Positions 22,894 to 34,490 are shown, numbered from the stretch's first letter. The stretch: DNA of 64,000 nucleotides from Stachybotrys elegans (GCA_020746835.1 JAGPNK010000025.1:124001-188000); one strand, 5' to 3'. Numbers and translations are program-made. The notes: a model not told the origin generated them from the letters alone.

Positions 22894-25159
22894 TTATTTG
22901 CGTGAAAAGATAGTATAGGTCATACTTACTTCATCCTGTCTACCTGAAACGCCCCCCTGAGGGAGTAAATTGTTGCCGAGTGACGAATTGGTCTCCATTC
23001 GTGATAGTTGCTGCTCTCCATCATCACCTTGCCTGTTCCATTTGATGACGGTAGCTTCCGCATCTTCAATAATGTTTCGAAGTTCGTCGTAAACTTCGAG
23101 AGCATATGCTCGCTCATTGAGCCGGCTATCCCGTTCTGCGGTCGTTCCCGTGGCCCTCGCGGCTGGAATGCGATCATCCGTCAGTGTTGGCCGTCTTACT
23201 ATCACCTTAATTGCATGGCCCGCTTCCTGGGTCGATGTTGGTGATGACTGTTGGTCACTTGGTGCTTGTGACAGCTCCTCATCCTTGGGGTCTGGGCTCG
23301 CGTCCACGACGAGCAGCCGTGTTTCGATAAGCGTTATCAGGCGACCGACGGCAGTTTCTCTGAGCCGCGTTCCCGCGTGCTGCGAGTACTCCTTGATTCT
23401 TTCAATCCACTTCCTGACGACCGGGTTGACTTCGGCTTTGTTTTTCTGTCCGTGAATGTGTAGTCTCTTCTTGTCAGTGATGATTCTGTAGAATTTTCTG
23501 TCCGTCTGCTGTTCGAACTGCTCTTCGAACTGATGTAGCCCATGATAACCGTAGAGTAGCCAGATGAGGAACTCCAAGTAGAGGCACCCGAGAGACCAAA
23601 TGTCGTACCGGCGAGAGGTAGGGCGGTCCCCGTGCAACTCTGTCTCGGGTGCTGCATATGCCACAGTGTGTCCTCCTTGCGCCCGCGTCACCGACCGCTG
23701 CTGAGTGGTCTTGTCGTAAGTACGCGACAAACCCACATCTGAGATGACTAGAACACATGATGTATGGTCTCTCCCGCCCTTGGAAGTGAAACAAAGAATG
23801 TTCTCGGGCTTGATGTCTCCATGACGACAACCCCCATTTTTGCCTTCTGATTCGTGAAGCATCCTGATCGCATCAGCCAGGCCAAGGAGCTGGCGGAACA
23901 CCCATTTAATATAGTTTGCCTCGCTTGGCTGGGGAATCTTGTCTTTCCAAAACGCTCTTAGATTTCCGCAGTCAGCCCACGGGAAAACAAAGTAGAACTC
24001 TTTCCCCTTCTTGTAGAAAGCGAGTGCTTTGATCAAGTGTGGAGTTGAGAAGTCCCTGAGCATATTGAGAGTTTCGTACTCTGCTTTGACAAATGAGTCG
24101 AAGGCATCAATTACGGGTCCAATAGGAAGAAGTTGCTTCAAGGCAACATAGGGGTGACGACCCAAGTCCGAGGTAGTCATCTACTGATTGTTAGGTTGTG
24201 ATAACGCGTTTTAGCATGGGAAGCTACTTTATACTCACCAGTGCCTCTGGGAGATTGTCAACATAGTCGCGATGAATGGTGTGTTTGTAAACCGTGCTGA
24301 AGGCTGTGCTGCTCACTCGTTCGCCCTCACCAATGAAAGGCAATAAGCTCTCCGGGGGGAGCGCGGAGCAATTGAAATCCCCCCAGGTTAAATGAGGAAC
24401 GAAAAACTTCCATTGCCAGAGGCTAAAGATTGAAGTCACTTTGCCAACCTGCGAGCTGTCTAATGTAAGGAGCTCGGGGAATTGGTCTGTGCACGCTTTC
24501 CAGACCGCTTTGTCTTTCCTTATCTCTGCGTCAAGAGGAAAGTTATCGTCTTTGATGCCGTTGCTGCAGAATTGCTCGAGAAGTTGCATGTTTTCTGTAT
24601 GGGCGAGTATCATGAACAAGCGAGGTGCTGCGTGTCGGACGTAATTAGTCAAGTGAGAGATGTCAACTTTCCACTTGCTAGAGCGTTTCAGTTCCTTCAA
24701 AATGGCTTCTATATCATGCTTATCCAGAAGATCCCTGCAGGATGCAAGCGAAAACCAGTCCTTCGGTTTTTTTTGTGGCTCATCCCAGGCCATAACAGCT
24801 AAATTTTGGAGCAACTTGGAATTCTCAACGCTGGGATCAACCCCGCGGACAAACCAGCTCCTGAAGCTATCGACGGTGTAACTCCAGACCATATCGGCGA
24901 TGGAAGATATTACAGACAAGCTACTAAATCGATGGGTCGGGAATGTGGCGCGTCTTCTTGAGGTGTTGAACTGGTCTTCCGTTGGTCTGCTCGAGGTCCA
25001 AGTCCGCGCTTTCTCGGGATGGTGCAGTGGGGGAACGTCGGACGATGTACTAGTGTCAGAATCGTGGGTTGCTTGTGATTCGGATGCTGACCCGTGATTT
25101 ATAACTCGTTCAAAGCCACAAAGTAGGGCAGAAATCACGCTCATGGGTTTGGGCAGCAT
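22894..25159 (-). CDS. Protein kinase with unassigned N-terminal module (kinase 1)
   Basis: Two exons, 24239-25159 and 22894-24180, with a 58 bp intron (GTGAGT...CAGTAG), give 735 residues. Residues 1 to about 270 form a module without a known name; it contains VRHAAPRLFMILAH and WQWKFFVPHL followed by LLPFIGEG, the latter being the glycine loop. The kinase domain follows: VALKQL (K322), CRHGDIKPENIL (D429), SDVGLSR in place of DFG (D455 kept), YAAPE and RRYDIWSLGCLYLEF. A Ser/Thr/Gln-rich tail of about 170 residues ends the protein. Motifs suggest an active Ser/Thr kinase. The same N-terminal pattern is found in the divergent neighbour at 26453-28044. The HET gene lies directly downstream on the same strand. 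Confidence 0.85.
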
Positions 25160-26452
25160 CCTAAGTACGCCATGATTATAGGCTAGTCTTTGAAATTACA
25201 GAAAGTCTGCCTTGCGCCGTTCCAGTACACTTTATGGGACAATTCCTAACTGGCGCAATTCCCCGGTTGGCTGCCTAGCAGCTGATAAGAGGGTTGCTTT
25301 GCATGCGCAGCTGCAGCCACAATCACATTGCAAGCAGGTCAGGCCCACACGTCTGGCCAGTGGAATTATGCTGAGCCGGCCATTTGGTAGGGATAAGCTG
25401 GCACTCGCGTTATCATGAATATAGGCAATCAAGGCAAAGCAGTGTGTGTTTGGTTCGCATGTAGTTTGGGGGCTGCCTTGCCTTTATCCCGGGTTGTTCA
25501 CAGACAGACGGCACGCCCACGACGATTGTGCTTTGCATTAAAGATGCTCTTTGCGTTTTGTAGAAATAGCCAGTCCTCCCAGTTCAACACATTAGGTCAA
25601 CTCCAAAACAGAAAGAGGAAAAATATATTCTATACAGCTGACCAGCCATTATTCCTAGTTTTGACAAGCGTTACTATCAGTCTCCCTACTTGCTCGGAGG
25701 TAGTTCTCATGTAGTGAGGGTCAAGGCGACCAGGCGCAGCAATTGTTCGCACATAGGGTGACGTCCTTGCTCACGACCCTATATCCCTGCATTAGCGCCC
25801 AAGAACACCATTACGTCCCAAAAGGGAGATGACTTGCGGACAATGACTCAGTATCCCTGGGCTCCCTTCCCCAACATTGCCTTGCAGGTGGGGGTGGCAA
25901 GGGTGGATTGGATCACCTGGCGGCATTTTGGTCGGCTCTTCGTGCTTACGCAGACTACACGGGCTGAAGATGCGGTCATCTATGTATCTTCTACCCTGTC
26001 AATCTGACCACCCTCCGCGCTGGCAACACTGTATCTCCTTGAGTGCTCAAAAGCCTCAGCAAGGTACTGTCTCCACTCTGCTTAGTGAGTGTTCACAGTA
26101 CTATCTATACCTAACAGATCTAGTATATCACTAGGTAGCATCTACACAGCATGGTACTTAGCTTCTAATACTATTTAAGAGCTATCTAATGTACTCCCTT
26201 AGCATTCAGCTCTTAGTAGCTGATCTCCCTACCCACTACCTTACTGAGGCTTTTAAGCACTCAAAGAGATACATTGACCGACAAGGTAGTGTAGAGCCGC
26301 AAAGTCATTCTGGGGAGGCCCGGGAGAGCAGAAGGCCCACCCACCCCTATGAGAAAAATCACCGAGGTCTTTCCATCCCTGACTTTTCATGCCCCGACCT
26401 TCTTCATTACCAACCCAACTTCTTCCAACCCTTTCCAAAGAGATTCCGAGCC
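25160..26452. promoter_or_regulatory. Shared upstream region of the two divergent kinase genes
   Basis: The two kinase genes start in opposite directions from the ends of this 1.29 kb stretch. It holds no supported gene. The part at about 26.09-26.25 kb is AT-rich with many CTA/TAG words, perhaps a repeat remnant. CT-rich runs before the 26453 start look like a fungal core promoter. No specific binding site can be named. Confidence 0.4.
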
Positions 26453-28044
26453 ATGAGTTCGTCATATTCAGATTGTGACCTCAGTCGCGAGTTGGAAGAT
26501 AAGATACTCCTGTCCCAGATAGACGACAAGCGTTTCTTACCGCTTGACTCTCTGGAAACTGCTATTAACGAGAGGAGCGTGAATGCGGAGCTTAAGGACC
26601 TAGAGGTTGGCCCGAAATGGTTGCGCGAATCACCAGAGCTCCCAGGACACATCATAAAACATGCCAAAAAGATATTTGCAGCCCTTGCCCTCATGGATAA
26701 GACGGGAGCTATTCGAGGTCTTCTTGAAGAGGGACTAACAGACGAGTATCTCCCGCTATCTCATACTGATCATGAAGGCTTAGCCTCAAAGAGCGGCGAT
26801 ATGCATTTTGCCTTTTCTAAATGGAGAAATGCATCAGTCACTGAGTTTGTGAAACGTAAACAGTGGCTTTTCCTGGCACCTGTTCTCGATACCAGCGGAT
26901 CATTGATCAAGGTCGATCTCGATTGTCCCTTACCATTTGTTGACTCCGAAATGGTGGATAATGGAGCAGCCGGTATTGTTCACCGAGCCAAACTGCACCC
27001 AGCTCACCAGATTGGCTATCTCGTTAGTTTTTCATGCTCATTCTAGTCAGAGTGGAAGCTAATAGCAGCACGTAGAAAGAAACGGTAGATCTTTATGTTG
27101 CGGTGAAGCAATTTCTCCGCAAGTCGGATTTCAACAAAGAGGATGATATTCTCCAGAAAATCAAGACTCTCCGTCACCCCAACATTATCCGGCACTTTGC
27201 CAGTATTGAAAGGGGCGACAAGGGCTACATTGTCTTCCCATGGGCCGATCATGGAAACTTACAAGAATACTGGGAATCAGAGCCAGAGACCTCACCACAG
27301 CGCGTACTATGGTCCTTACAGCAAATGCTCGGCCTCTCTAGGGCTCTCCATCTTCTCCATGAGCACTTCAAGTGTCGTCATGGCGATGTCAAGCCAGCAA
27401 ATATTCTCTGTGTCACCTGTGACGGTGAACTGATCTTGAAGTTAGCAGACTTCGGCGTCTCACGAATCCATCTTGCCCCAACAATGAAAAGAAGGGAACC
27501 TACCATGAGCAACATGCTTACGCCCTCGTACCAGGGACCGGAAGTGGAGTTTGAAAACTTGCATAAAAACGATTTGCGCCCGAGGTCTCGCAAGTACGAT
27601 ATATGGTCCCTAGGCTGTGTGTTTCTCGAATTCTCCCTCTGGCTTCTGCATGGTCCGCAAGGCATGCAAGAATTCGCCGCAGCTCGTGGCAGAGGGACGT
27701 CTCCAAATGAGACGTCACGCCCGCTTTACGAAGTTACGGACAAAGCCGCCAAGGTTGCCAGAGTCCATGAGCTGGTCTCTGAGACAGTAGAGAAGCTACA
27801 GCTTGATCCAAGATGCGAGGGCGAAAGCGCTTTGGCTGATTTACTATCACTCGTCAAGGATGGGATGCTGCAGCCTGAGGTTGACGATCGTCCAATGGCT
27901 AGAGAAGTGAGTGAAGAGCTTGAAAGAATAGTACATAAGGCGAAAGAGGACCCTCTGTATCTATTTCATTCATGTAGCAGGACCAATATTCGCGCACTGC
28001 AGTTCAAGGATATTCCCTTGGAGGATTTTAACAACCCTTTATAG
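26453..28044 (+). CDS. Protein kinase with the same N-terminal module (kinase 2)
   Basis: Two exons, 26453-27022 and 27076-28044, with a 53 bp intron (GTTAGT...CACGTAG), give 512 residues. The N-terminal 170 residues contain IIKHAKKIFAALALM, WLFLAPVLD and PLPFVDSEMVDNGAAG, the same order of blocks as in the kinase at 22894-25159. The kinase domain shows YVAVKQF (K201), FPWADHGNLQEY, CRHGDVKPANIL (D294), LADFGVSR (D315), GPEVE in place of APE, and RKYDIWSLGCVFLEF. It should be catalytically competent. The C-terminal tail is much shorter than in kinase 1. Pairing with a paralogue and a HET gene suggests a role in recognition or stress signalling, which is an inference. Confidence 0.85.
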
Positions 28045-28106
28045 CTATAAATAAGTCAAAGAATTGGGGTTAGTTATTCATTTATACCACCTATCTCCTC
28101 TTCCCA

Positions 28107-28618
28107 CTACTGCTGCATTAACTTCAACGTCTCTGCCCTCAGCTTGGCCAACTCCAAACCCCTCCTTATCTTCATCAATTCATCAAATTTCAGTAGCTTC
28201 TCGTCAAAATGAGCCATTGTAGCCTCCAATGGCCAATCCTTCACACCACCATACATCAACATACGCCCGATTCCAACCGCTCCAATGGCATCTAGTTGGT
28301 CTGCATCTTTAAATTGCCAGCTCAAGATGCTTTCCAATGAGCTCTAAGAACAGCTCAGGATTTTTTATTTCAGTATAGAATCTAATTCCCATACAAATCT
28401 CCTATACCCTACTGGCCAGGTGTCAAAAGCGCCTATGGAAACGAGTACATTGCGTATAAAACGTGAAGTATTCTCACCCGGGTTGAGGTATTCTTATCGC
28501 CTACGTCATGTAGATACGCAGCAAGGACAACAACTTCTCAGGAGGTTCCAGGGATTGAGCTTTATATGTCACAGGCAAGCTTCACAACGCGGCAGACATG
28601 CTTGAAATCGTGCGAGAA
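28107..28618 (-). pseudogene. HD-domain metal-dependent phosphohydrolase, broken
   Basis: Read on the - strand, the segments follow the order of a YedJ-like HD hydrolase: HDFKHVCRVVKLA (first His) near 28610, VVVLAAYLHDVGDK (HD pair), NPELFLELIGKH, and then KDADQLDAIGAVGIGRMLMY (last Asp) with a C-terminal helix down to the stop at 28107. Stops and frame changes lie between the blocks (for example after KLACDI, and a shift just before KDADQLD), and no start ATG is left. All metal ligands remain recognisable, so decay is recent. It is convergent with kinase 2, whose stop is only 62 bp away. Confidence 0.75.
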
Positions 28619-29466
28619 GTCCTGCTAGGACATGTATTTTCTGACATAGTCTGGCGCGTGGTCTATAAGGTTGAAAGCCAATAAAGTCAGCACTTGTTTG
28701 AATGGTACTGATGAAAGCGAGCATTCAGCAAGAGCAAATATCCATACTACGATCTAGACATTCATTATCAGTACAATGGATAAAGCTGAAGTAAGTCTAC
28801 AAAGATTGAAGATGATGATTGGAAATTGTAGTGCTGGCTAACCGTAGGGAGCGACTTGGCTATTGGTAGTTGAGGTCCGGCTAGCTCCGTGAAATTGCTT
28901 GTACTTGACTATCTCTCGTAGAAAGCTTTCTGAGGCTCTGTAACGAGAAAGCTTAATGGTAAATGACTTCTTCACCAGCAACCGTAACCCGTGACCCAAG
29001 GCGCAAGGCATCCACCAATTTATGGAACCAACAAAATCTTACGAAATGACCTGACACTATCTAAACATCTGATCCAACCCCTTATGGATCTATTGAGCGG
29101 TGTCGTAATCACAGGTACTGTGTGGACATGGACGGAAACAGGTACCGAGAACTAGGTCTAATGGTGGGTGGACAAAGTTGTTACCGACATCCCCCGCATT
29201 TGTGCCAGAGCAGTCTGTGCCTCATGCTAGCACTGGAACATCAGGCGCCAGGAGAGCCTTCACATTGGTCACTATTCATCAAGGAAAGCGCCAACATAGG
29301 CTCGGTCTATTCAGTCACAGGTGATGCTACTTAGATAAGCTATAAATTCGCCCAGGGCTTTAACATGCTACTGCTTAGCTTGCTGTGAAGCTACTTACAC
29401 TATTGCCTACTTACAGAAGGGAAGGAGACAAAGGTTGACTAGTGTTCATAGCGTAAGAACCCCCTA
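28619..29466. other. Intergenic region
   Basis: No supported gene; short frames only. It separates the HD pseudogene from a methyltransferase relic. Confidence 0.4.
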
Positions 29467-29538
29467 CCGTTGAAGTAATTCTCGTCCGAATATTTGACCG
29501 CCTTTCCCGAAAAGATTCAGACAATGATTGGGTGTCTA
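29467..29538 (+). pseudogene. Relic of a methyltransferase C-terminus
   Basis: About 60 bp at 29467-29526 is 85% identical (51 of 60) to 38381-38440, the end of the methyltransferase pseudogene at 37740-38494. Both translate to a shared E(Y/N)LTA(F/L)PEK(I/M)QTM block. Here the frame is interrupted upstream by TAA and loses the family's usual GGYYRVYT ending. It is an isolated fragment, left by duplication and decay. Confidence 0.55.
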
Positions 29539-29549
29539 ACATGGCGTTT

Positions 29550-31058
29550 CTAAGTATTTCTACAGGCCTGTGCTGTCTTTAAATGCGCGTGGTACTCAAT
29601 GTCCACGTTGTCAAGAGCATCAACAGTAAATGTTTCGATCGTCTCGCTATTCCCGGCCTGGTTGTTTGATTGGTATAACTTGTGTATGAAGGACCTGATG
29701 CCGGTTATGTAGGCGCGGGGGATTGTCGGAAGCCCCTTTTTCGGATTCTTTTCCAAGAGTGCAGGGTCGCCAGAAGGTAGACTTCCGTCCGAAGGCTGGA
29801 TCCTGAGATACCTTGCCAAAGAGCCGAACCTCGGGCTAGTGGCGATGCGTTTGAACAGGACTGCAAGCACAGGCAGACAACTGCAAGTATGGCCAACAGT
29901 GAGTTCAGCGACACTGTTTGAATCAGAATCATGGTTTTTGATAGTAAAGGTATGTAATTCATACCCGAGTATCTGTGTCAGAACACCCTCGTGCGTTTCG
30001 TTCGATGTTCCTAGCTGAAGTCCTCGCGATACAGCGCCGGCGAGTGAACATGCACAAGCCCTCCATGATAATGTTAACTTCTTTCTGTATAGGGTGGGAC
30101 TAGAGCTTACGCTAGACCAGTCAGGAAAATAACCATTATACCGATTTTCTTTGGTCTAGGAATGTTAAGTGGCTGGATAAAGGCGATAGGGATGACCAAG
30201 GTGATCAAGTCGGTAATAGTGCCAAACACACCGATGCCGAAAGAAAGCCTTCTGGAATCATTTCCGATGAGCCAGAGGTATGCAATCCGGTCGGTAAGAT
30301 CATCAGGAGGAGAGGCGAGAAGAACCAGAGAATAGATGATAAAGATGACGTGCGCTAGTGCCATTGCCACAAGCATGACCCATATAGACACTCTTGCAAC
30401 GCGAACTGGGTGGAACAGTCGAAGGTATAGGATAAGCAGAGTGGACTTGACGAAGAGGGCCCCGAGTGAGAACATGATCATGCTAGCGAGGGTGAGCTAC
30501 TAGGGGTTAGCAGGGTTCCTGAAATGAACTTTAGGTAAATTACGCCAATGTATCGAGCGTTGATGGTCTGGGAAACTGAGACGTTGTATGATTCTTTGCC
30601 CAGAGGCGTGGTATCGTCGCTCACTTAAAGTTCCAGGATTAGCAAGCTTTTTGGTGGATGTTGCGATTGTTTAGGAACTTACAAGCCAGCTCCAAGCCAC
30701 AGAATGCGGATACAATCACCTGGAAATATCACGTAAGACTGAGCGGGGGTGTACGGTCAAGTTCATTGTGTACTTACACCTGCAATCGCACACAGATCTA
30801 GACATCATACGTGAGTAAACCGAGGCAGGGGATGACAGCTCAGTGAAGGTTCCGGGCTGACTTACAATCATCTGCGCCCCATGATGCACGTATACGTGCG
30901 GCAGTATACAAACGGAATGACCAAAACACAGCCATAATAGGCAAAAGGACGTATACCGTGAGTCTCAGCCTATAAGCAATGCTTGGTGGATCCACGAAGT
31001 TGGAGGTTGCACCCTGAGGCGGAGGGGCTGTCGGGGTGGCGTCGAAGATAATATCCAT
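29550..31058 (-). CDS. Rhodopsin-like 7TM fungal membrane protein (SAT4/PTH11-related)
   Basis: A multi-exon gene on the - strand starts with ATG at 31058. The exons, most joined by clear GT-AG introns, read in order: MDIIFDATPT with a first TM helix (YVLLPIMAVFWSFRLYTAA), a tiny exon DYLCAIA, VIVSAFCGLELA, SQTINARYIG, then the block LASMIMFSLGALFVKSTLLI with further helices to VIFLTGLA (30107-30500). Next comes ACACSLAGAVSRGLQLGTSN and finally the tail LPVLAVLFKRI to the stop at 29550. The motif WGADD...CAIA and the YLRLF helix end are typical of this family of fungal plasma-membrane proteins, which includes Pth11-like receptors. The cytoplasmic tail is about 100 residues. Exact exon ends were derived by eye. 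Ligand unknown. Confidence 0.78.
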
Positions 31059-31175
31059 GATGGAGGAAGCAAAATATCAAACACACAGATCAGTTCACTG
31101 AGAGAGAGCCCAATGGTAAGACAGAAAGTGTTGGGCAGAGTTTTTGGAAATGGGATTTCGGTTGGGAGTAGATAT

Positions 31176-31233
31176 GTGGGATTTCCCGTTCGTGTGCCCC
31201 AATGGGATACAGACCAGTGACTTCGAGGAGGCC
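31176..31233 (-). repeat. Short retroposon-like repeat, copy C, with perfect 14 bp target-site duplication
   Basis: A 58 bp copy (GTGGGATTTCCCGTTCGTG to CGAGGAGGCC) is flanked on both sides by the identical TTGGGAGTAGATAT (31162-31175 and 31234-31247). This is direct evidence for insertion with target-site duplication. It lies between the divergent 7TM and P450 genes, about 120 bp upstream of the 7TM start. It is the least mutated short copy. Confidence 0.85.
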
Positions 31234-31247
31234 TTGGGAGTAGATAT

Positions 31248-32029
31248 ACGAGGCCCTGCGGCTGGATTCGCCTCTACCATTCCTGGAATAAGAGAGAGGG
31301 ATATATCTTGGGAGCTCCAAGAGGCTGCGCAACGTGCAAATTCGCTACAACGCTGACCACCACGGAGAAACACATTGGATGCCTCGGCCGCAAATATAAA
31401 CGAAGAAACAACAGCCCCTCGGCCCCCATCTGTAGATTGACCTCCACATACATAATGAATGTTGAGAGTCGTCCGCTTCGTGCCAACGGCAGAGGCTAGT
31501 GGCGTCCAGGTGATGCCTTACACTGCATAAGACGGCAGCATTGATGACTTGTAGGGGCATGAAAGTGCGATTCCTATTATTATTTATAGCCAGTGCCACA
31601 TTGCTACACTGGACACTTCTTGAAGCCCAAAGGGTGTTTTGGATGTGTTGGAAAACTATGAACTTTCATTATTCCACCAATGAATTCCACGTAGCTTTGC
31701 AGCGGGCTCATGTTCATTACGATGACGCGATAACGTCTTGCCAGAGCCAACATGATGTGTGGATGTCATTTCAGGGGCCAGACATTGTTTGGGGGCGAGC
31801 TGACACACCATTGGGGTCCACGGCTAAATGGCTAAATGGCTAATAAATGATGTGTATTGCTGTTGCCTATTGCTACTCTCTCTGTTGCATCGCACCCGAC
31901 CAATGAATTGTGGGTGTTATCTAAATGCGGACCCTAGGCGCATCTGGGTCCGCGTCTCTCTTCTCCATCCTCCATCGCACTGCGTCAATACTTCCTACAT
32001 TTCTGCCAACGGGAGAGACTAGTCCCAAG
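31248..32029. promoter_or_regulatory. Upstream region of the P450 gene at 32030
   Basis: About 780 bp between the divergent 7TM and P450 genes. No gene is supported. Together with 31059-31161 it must hold both promoters. No specific site is evident. Confidence 0.35.
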
Positions 32030-33867
32030 ATGTTGATCCCAGCGCTTCTCATTGCTGCCTCGGTGGTCATCGCCGCACACCTGTACACGAGGCTCCGCCA
32101 CAAGCGCTTTGAGCAGTTTGCTGGGTTTCCCCAGCTGCCGCCTTCCCTCATCTGGGGGCACATGCTGGCATTCGATGAGTTCACCAAGCGAGGGAAGCAA
32201 GATAGGCATCCTGGTATGATGGCGAACCTCCAGAACCTTCATCTCAGCTGATGGCATCAAGACCTGGTTTTTGCCGACATGCACAAGGCTATAGGGAGCC
32301 CGCCACTCATGTTGGCCGACATGAGGCCTGTACAGATCCCTGTAGTCATCGTCAGCAGCCATGACATTGCGGAACAGGTGTCCAAGTCCTCGAATCTGTT
32401 TCCCTGGAGTCTGCCCAAGACCCCTAGCATTGTCGATAACGTGCATCTTATAGGCTCAAGCTCCATCATTAGTGCAGAGGTACGCAGTAGCCATCTCTTG
32501 AAAGCTAACTAACAACTCGTTTAATTAGGGCGAAAAATGGAGGGATTTGCGTAAGCGATTTGCCCCAGGCTTTGCGCCAGGTTACCTCATGGGACTTCTG
32601 CCTTGCATCCTGGATAACGTAGAAATTTTCATCAATCACCTTGATGATCTCGCTCGTTCTCAACAAGAGTTCTCTTTGACGGAAGCTTTCGCTAATCTCA
32701 CCATCGATATCATCAGCTCTGTCGTCATGCAAGAGAATGTTCACGCCCAGAGTACTGAGGAAGCCAGCGACCTTGTCCGCGACTTTAGAGCACTTTTGGC
32801 AACGTACTCTGGGAAGCATAATGTGCCACGGATACTGGTTCCCGGACTTGACAGCAAGCGCCGGGGCCTCTCCAATAAGGTCGACAGCTTGTTGGAGGAT
32901 ATTGTTATTCGAAAGTTCAAGCAGTATCAGAACAATTTACTTGGAAATGAGACACGCAGCATTCTATCCCTTAGTTTTCAGGATATCGACACTCTCACAC
33001 CAGACCTGATCGAACACACAAGTCATCAAGTCAAAAGCTTTCTGTTTGCTGGTCATGGCACGACAAGTATTCTTCTCTCCTGGACATTCTACGAGCTCTC
33101 CCGTACTCCTTCCATTCTCAAGAGTTTGTGCACTGAGTTGGATGAGGTCTTTGGGCCTGACACAGAGCCGAGACATGTTATATCTACGCTTAGGTCAGGA
33201 GGAAAGGACTTCATCAACCATCTGCCCTACACATCCGCAGTTATCAAAGAGATACTCCGACTACATCCTCCAGCTGGTACTGGCCGCTACTCTCCGCCTG
33301 GGACGGGATTTAAAGTCCGCACGCAAACGGGACAGGAGTACTGCCTAGACGGCACCATCGTCTATATATGCCATACCATCATTCATCGTGACCCCGCCAT
33401 ATATGGCGACACAGTTAATGACTTTATCCCAGAGCGATGGCTCGGTGATGCAGAAACCTCTGACGCTGGAGAGGGTCTGAACTTGCCATCCTGGACAAGT
33501 GATGGCGAAAGCACGCGCAAGTTTCCACCAGGCGCATGGAGACCATTTGAACGGGGCCCACGCAACTGCATTGGCCAGGAACTCGCAAATATTGAAGCCC
33601 GCGTTATAGTGGCCACTGTTGCCCGAAGCTTCAGCTTCGTCAAGGCTGGGCTAGGGGAGATGGAGCTGGGTAGCGATGGGCTACCCCTTCTAAATAGTGC
33701 TGGCCAATACAACGTAAAGTCAGAGCTGTACCCGGTAAGTGTGGTATCGCGCTAACTGTCATGGAGAATTATTAACATTTAGGCAGACACTTCAGGTCAC
33801 AATCAAGCCAGTAGACGGGATGAGAATGCGAGTTAAGCATGCTGCATATTCCCAAGGAGTTCTATAA
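32030..33867 (+). CDS. Cytochrome P450 monooxygenase
   Basis: Four exons, 32030-32213, 32262-32479, 32529-33734 and 33796-33867, join in frame to 559 residues. An N-terminal hydrophobic anchor (LIPALLIAASVVIAAHLY) is followed by the usual P450 blocks: WRDLRKRFAPGF (helix C), the I-helix SFLFAGHGTTS, the K-helix EILRLHP (ExxR), FIPERWL and the heme loop FERGPRNCIGQE with the cysteine ligand. It is an ER-anchored class II enzyme needing a reductase. The I-helix has Gly where an Asp or Glu (AGxDTT) is usual, which may change oxygen activation. The small last exon supplies a VTIKPVDGMRMRV end as in related fungal P450s. It is probably part of a metabolite tailoring cluster with the genes to 50.7 kb. 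Confidence 0.9.
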
Positions 33868-34490
33868 TAGACTAGGTACATACAGTCTGGAAAAAGGGGC
33901 AATATCATATGCGTACAATAGTGGCCTTGCTACCCACAGGACCAAAGAACAGAGTCAAACAATAAAGGGATCATCAGATAACATCACCTGTTGGCTAGAT
34001 CCAGAGAACAATAAGGGGGCAGCAGCAGCAGCAAAAGCGTACAAAGTCAGGGGGGGGGCCTGCAGTTAGCAGACTAAATGTGTGTACATACCGTTCGTCG
34101 GATCTAGCCCTCACGTGTGTTCTGACGAGGCTGGCCTCGAACGTGACGTACCGAGAGCGATGCGCCGAGGACTAAGGAGTTCTAAAGATTAGTATGAGTG
34201 AGACTTGAAGGGTGCCTGTTCATTCTTCATCAGCGGGGTGTCCAAAACGATGGACTGACGCAATTGGCTCGAATGCTCCCGTTCATATAGCCCATCGCTT
34301 TGCAATAGACATCGTCAGCACAGTACTCATTCCAGGGAGACTGCAGGGCACATGGGATTGGTTCAATGAAGGGAAAGGTAATGACATTCCAGAGAATCTG
34401 CGTCTCATCATCGTATTTTTCGGCATAATTTCAGGACATGGGTAGTATGAGCCTGCTATAGCTAGGCATGGGCTTACCATAAATGTGTTG
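33868..34490. other. Intergenic region
   Basis: About 620 bp between convergent gene ends. A G-rich run follows a short CAG repeat at about 34019-34062. No gene is supported. Confidence 0.4.
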
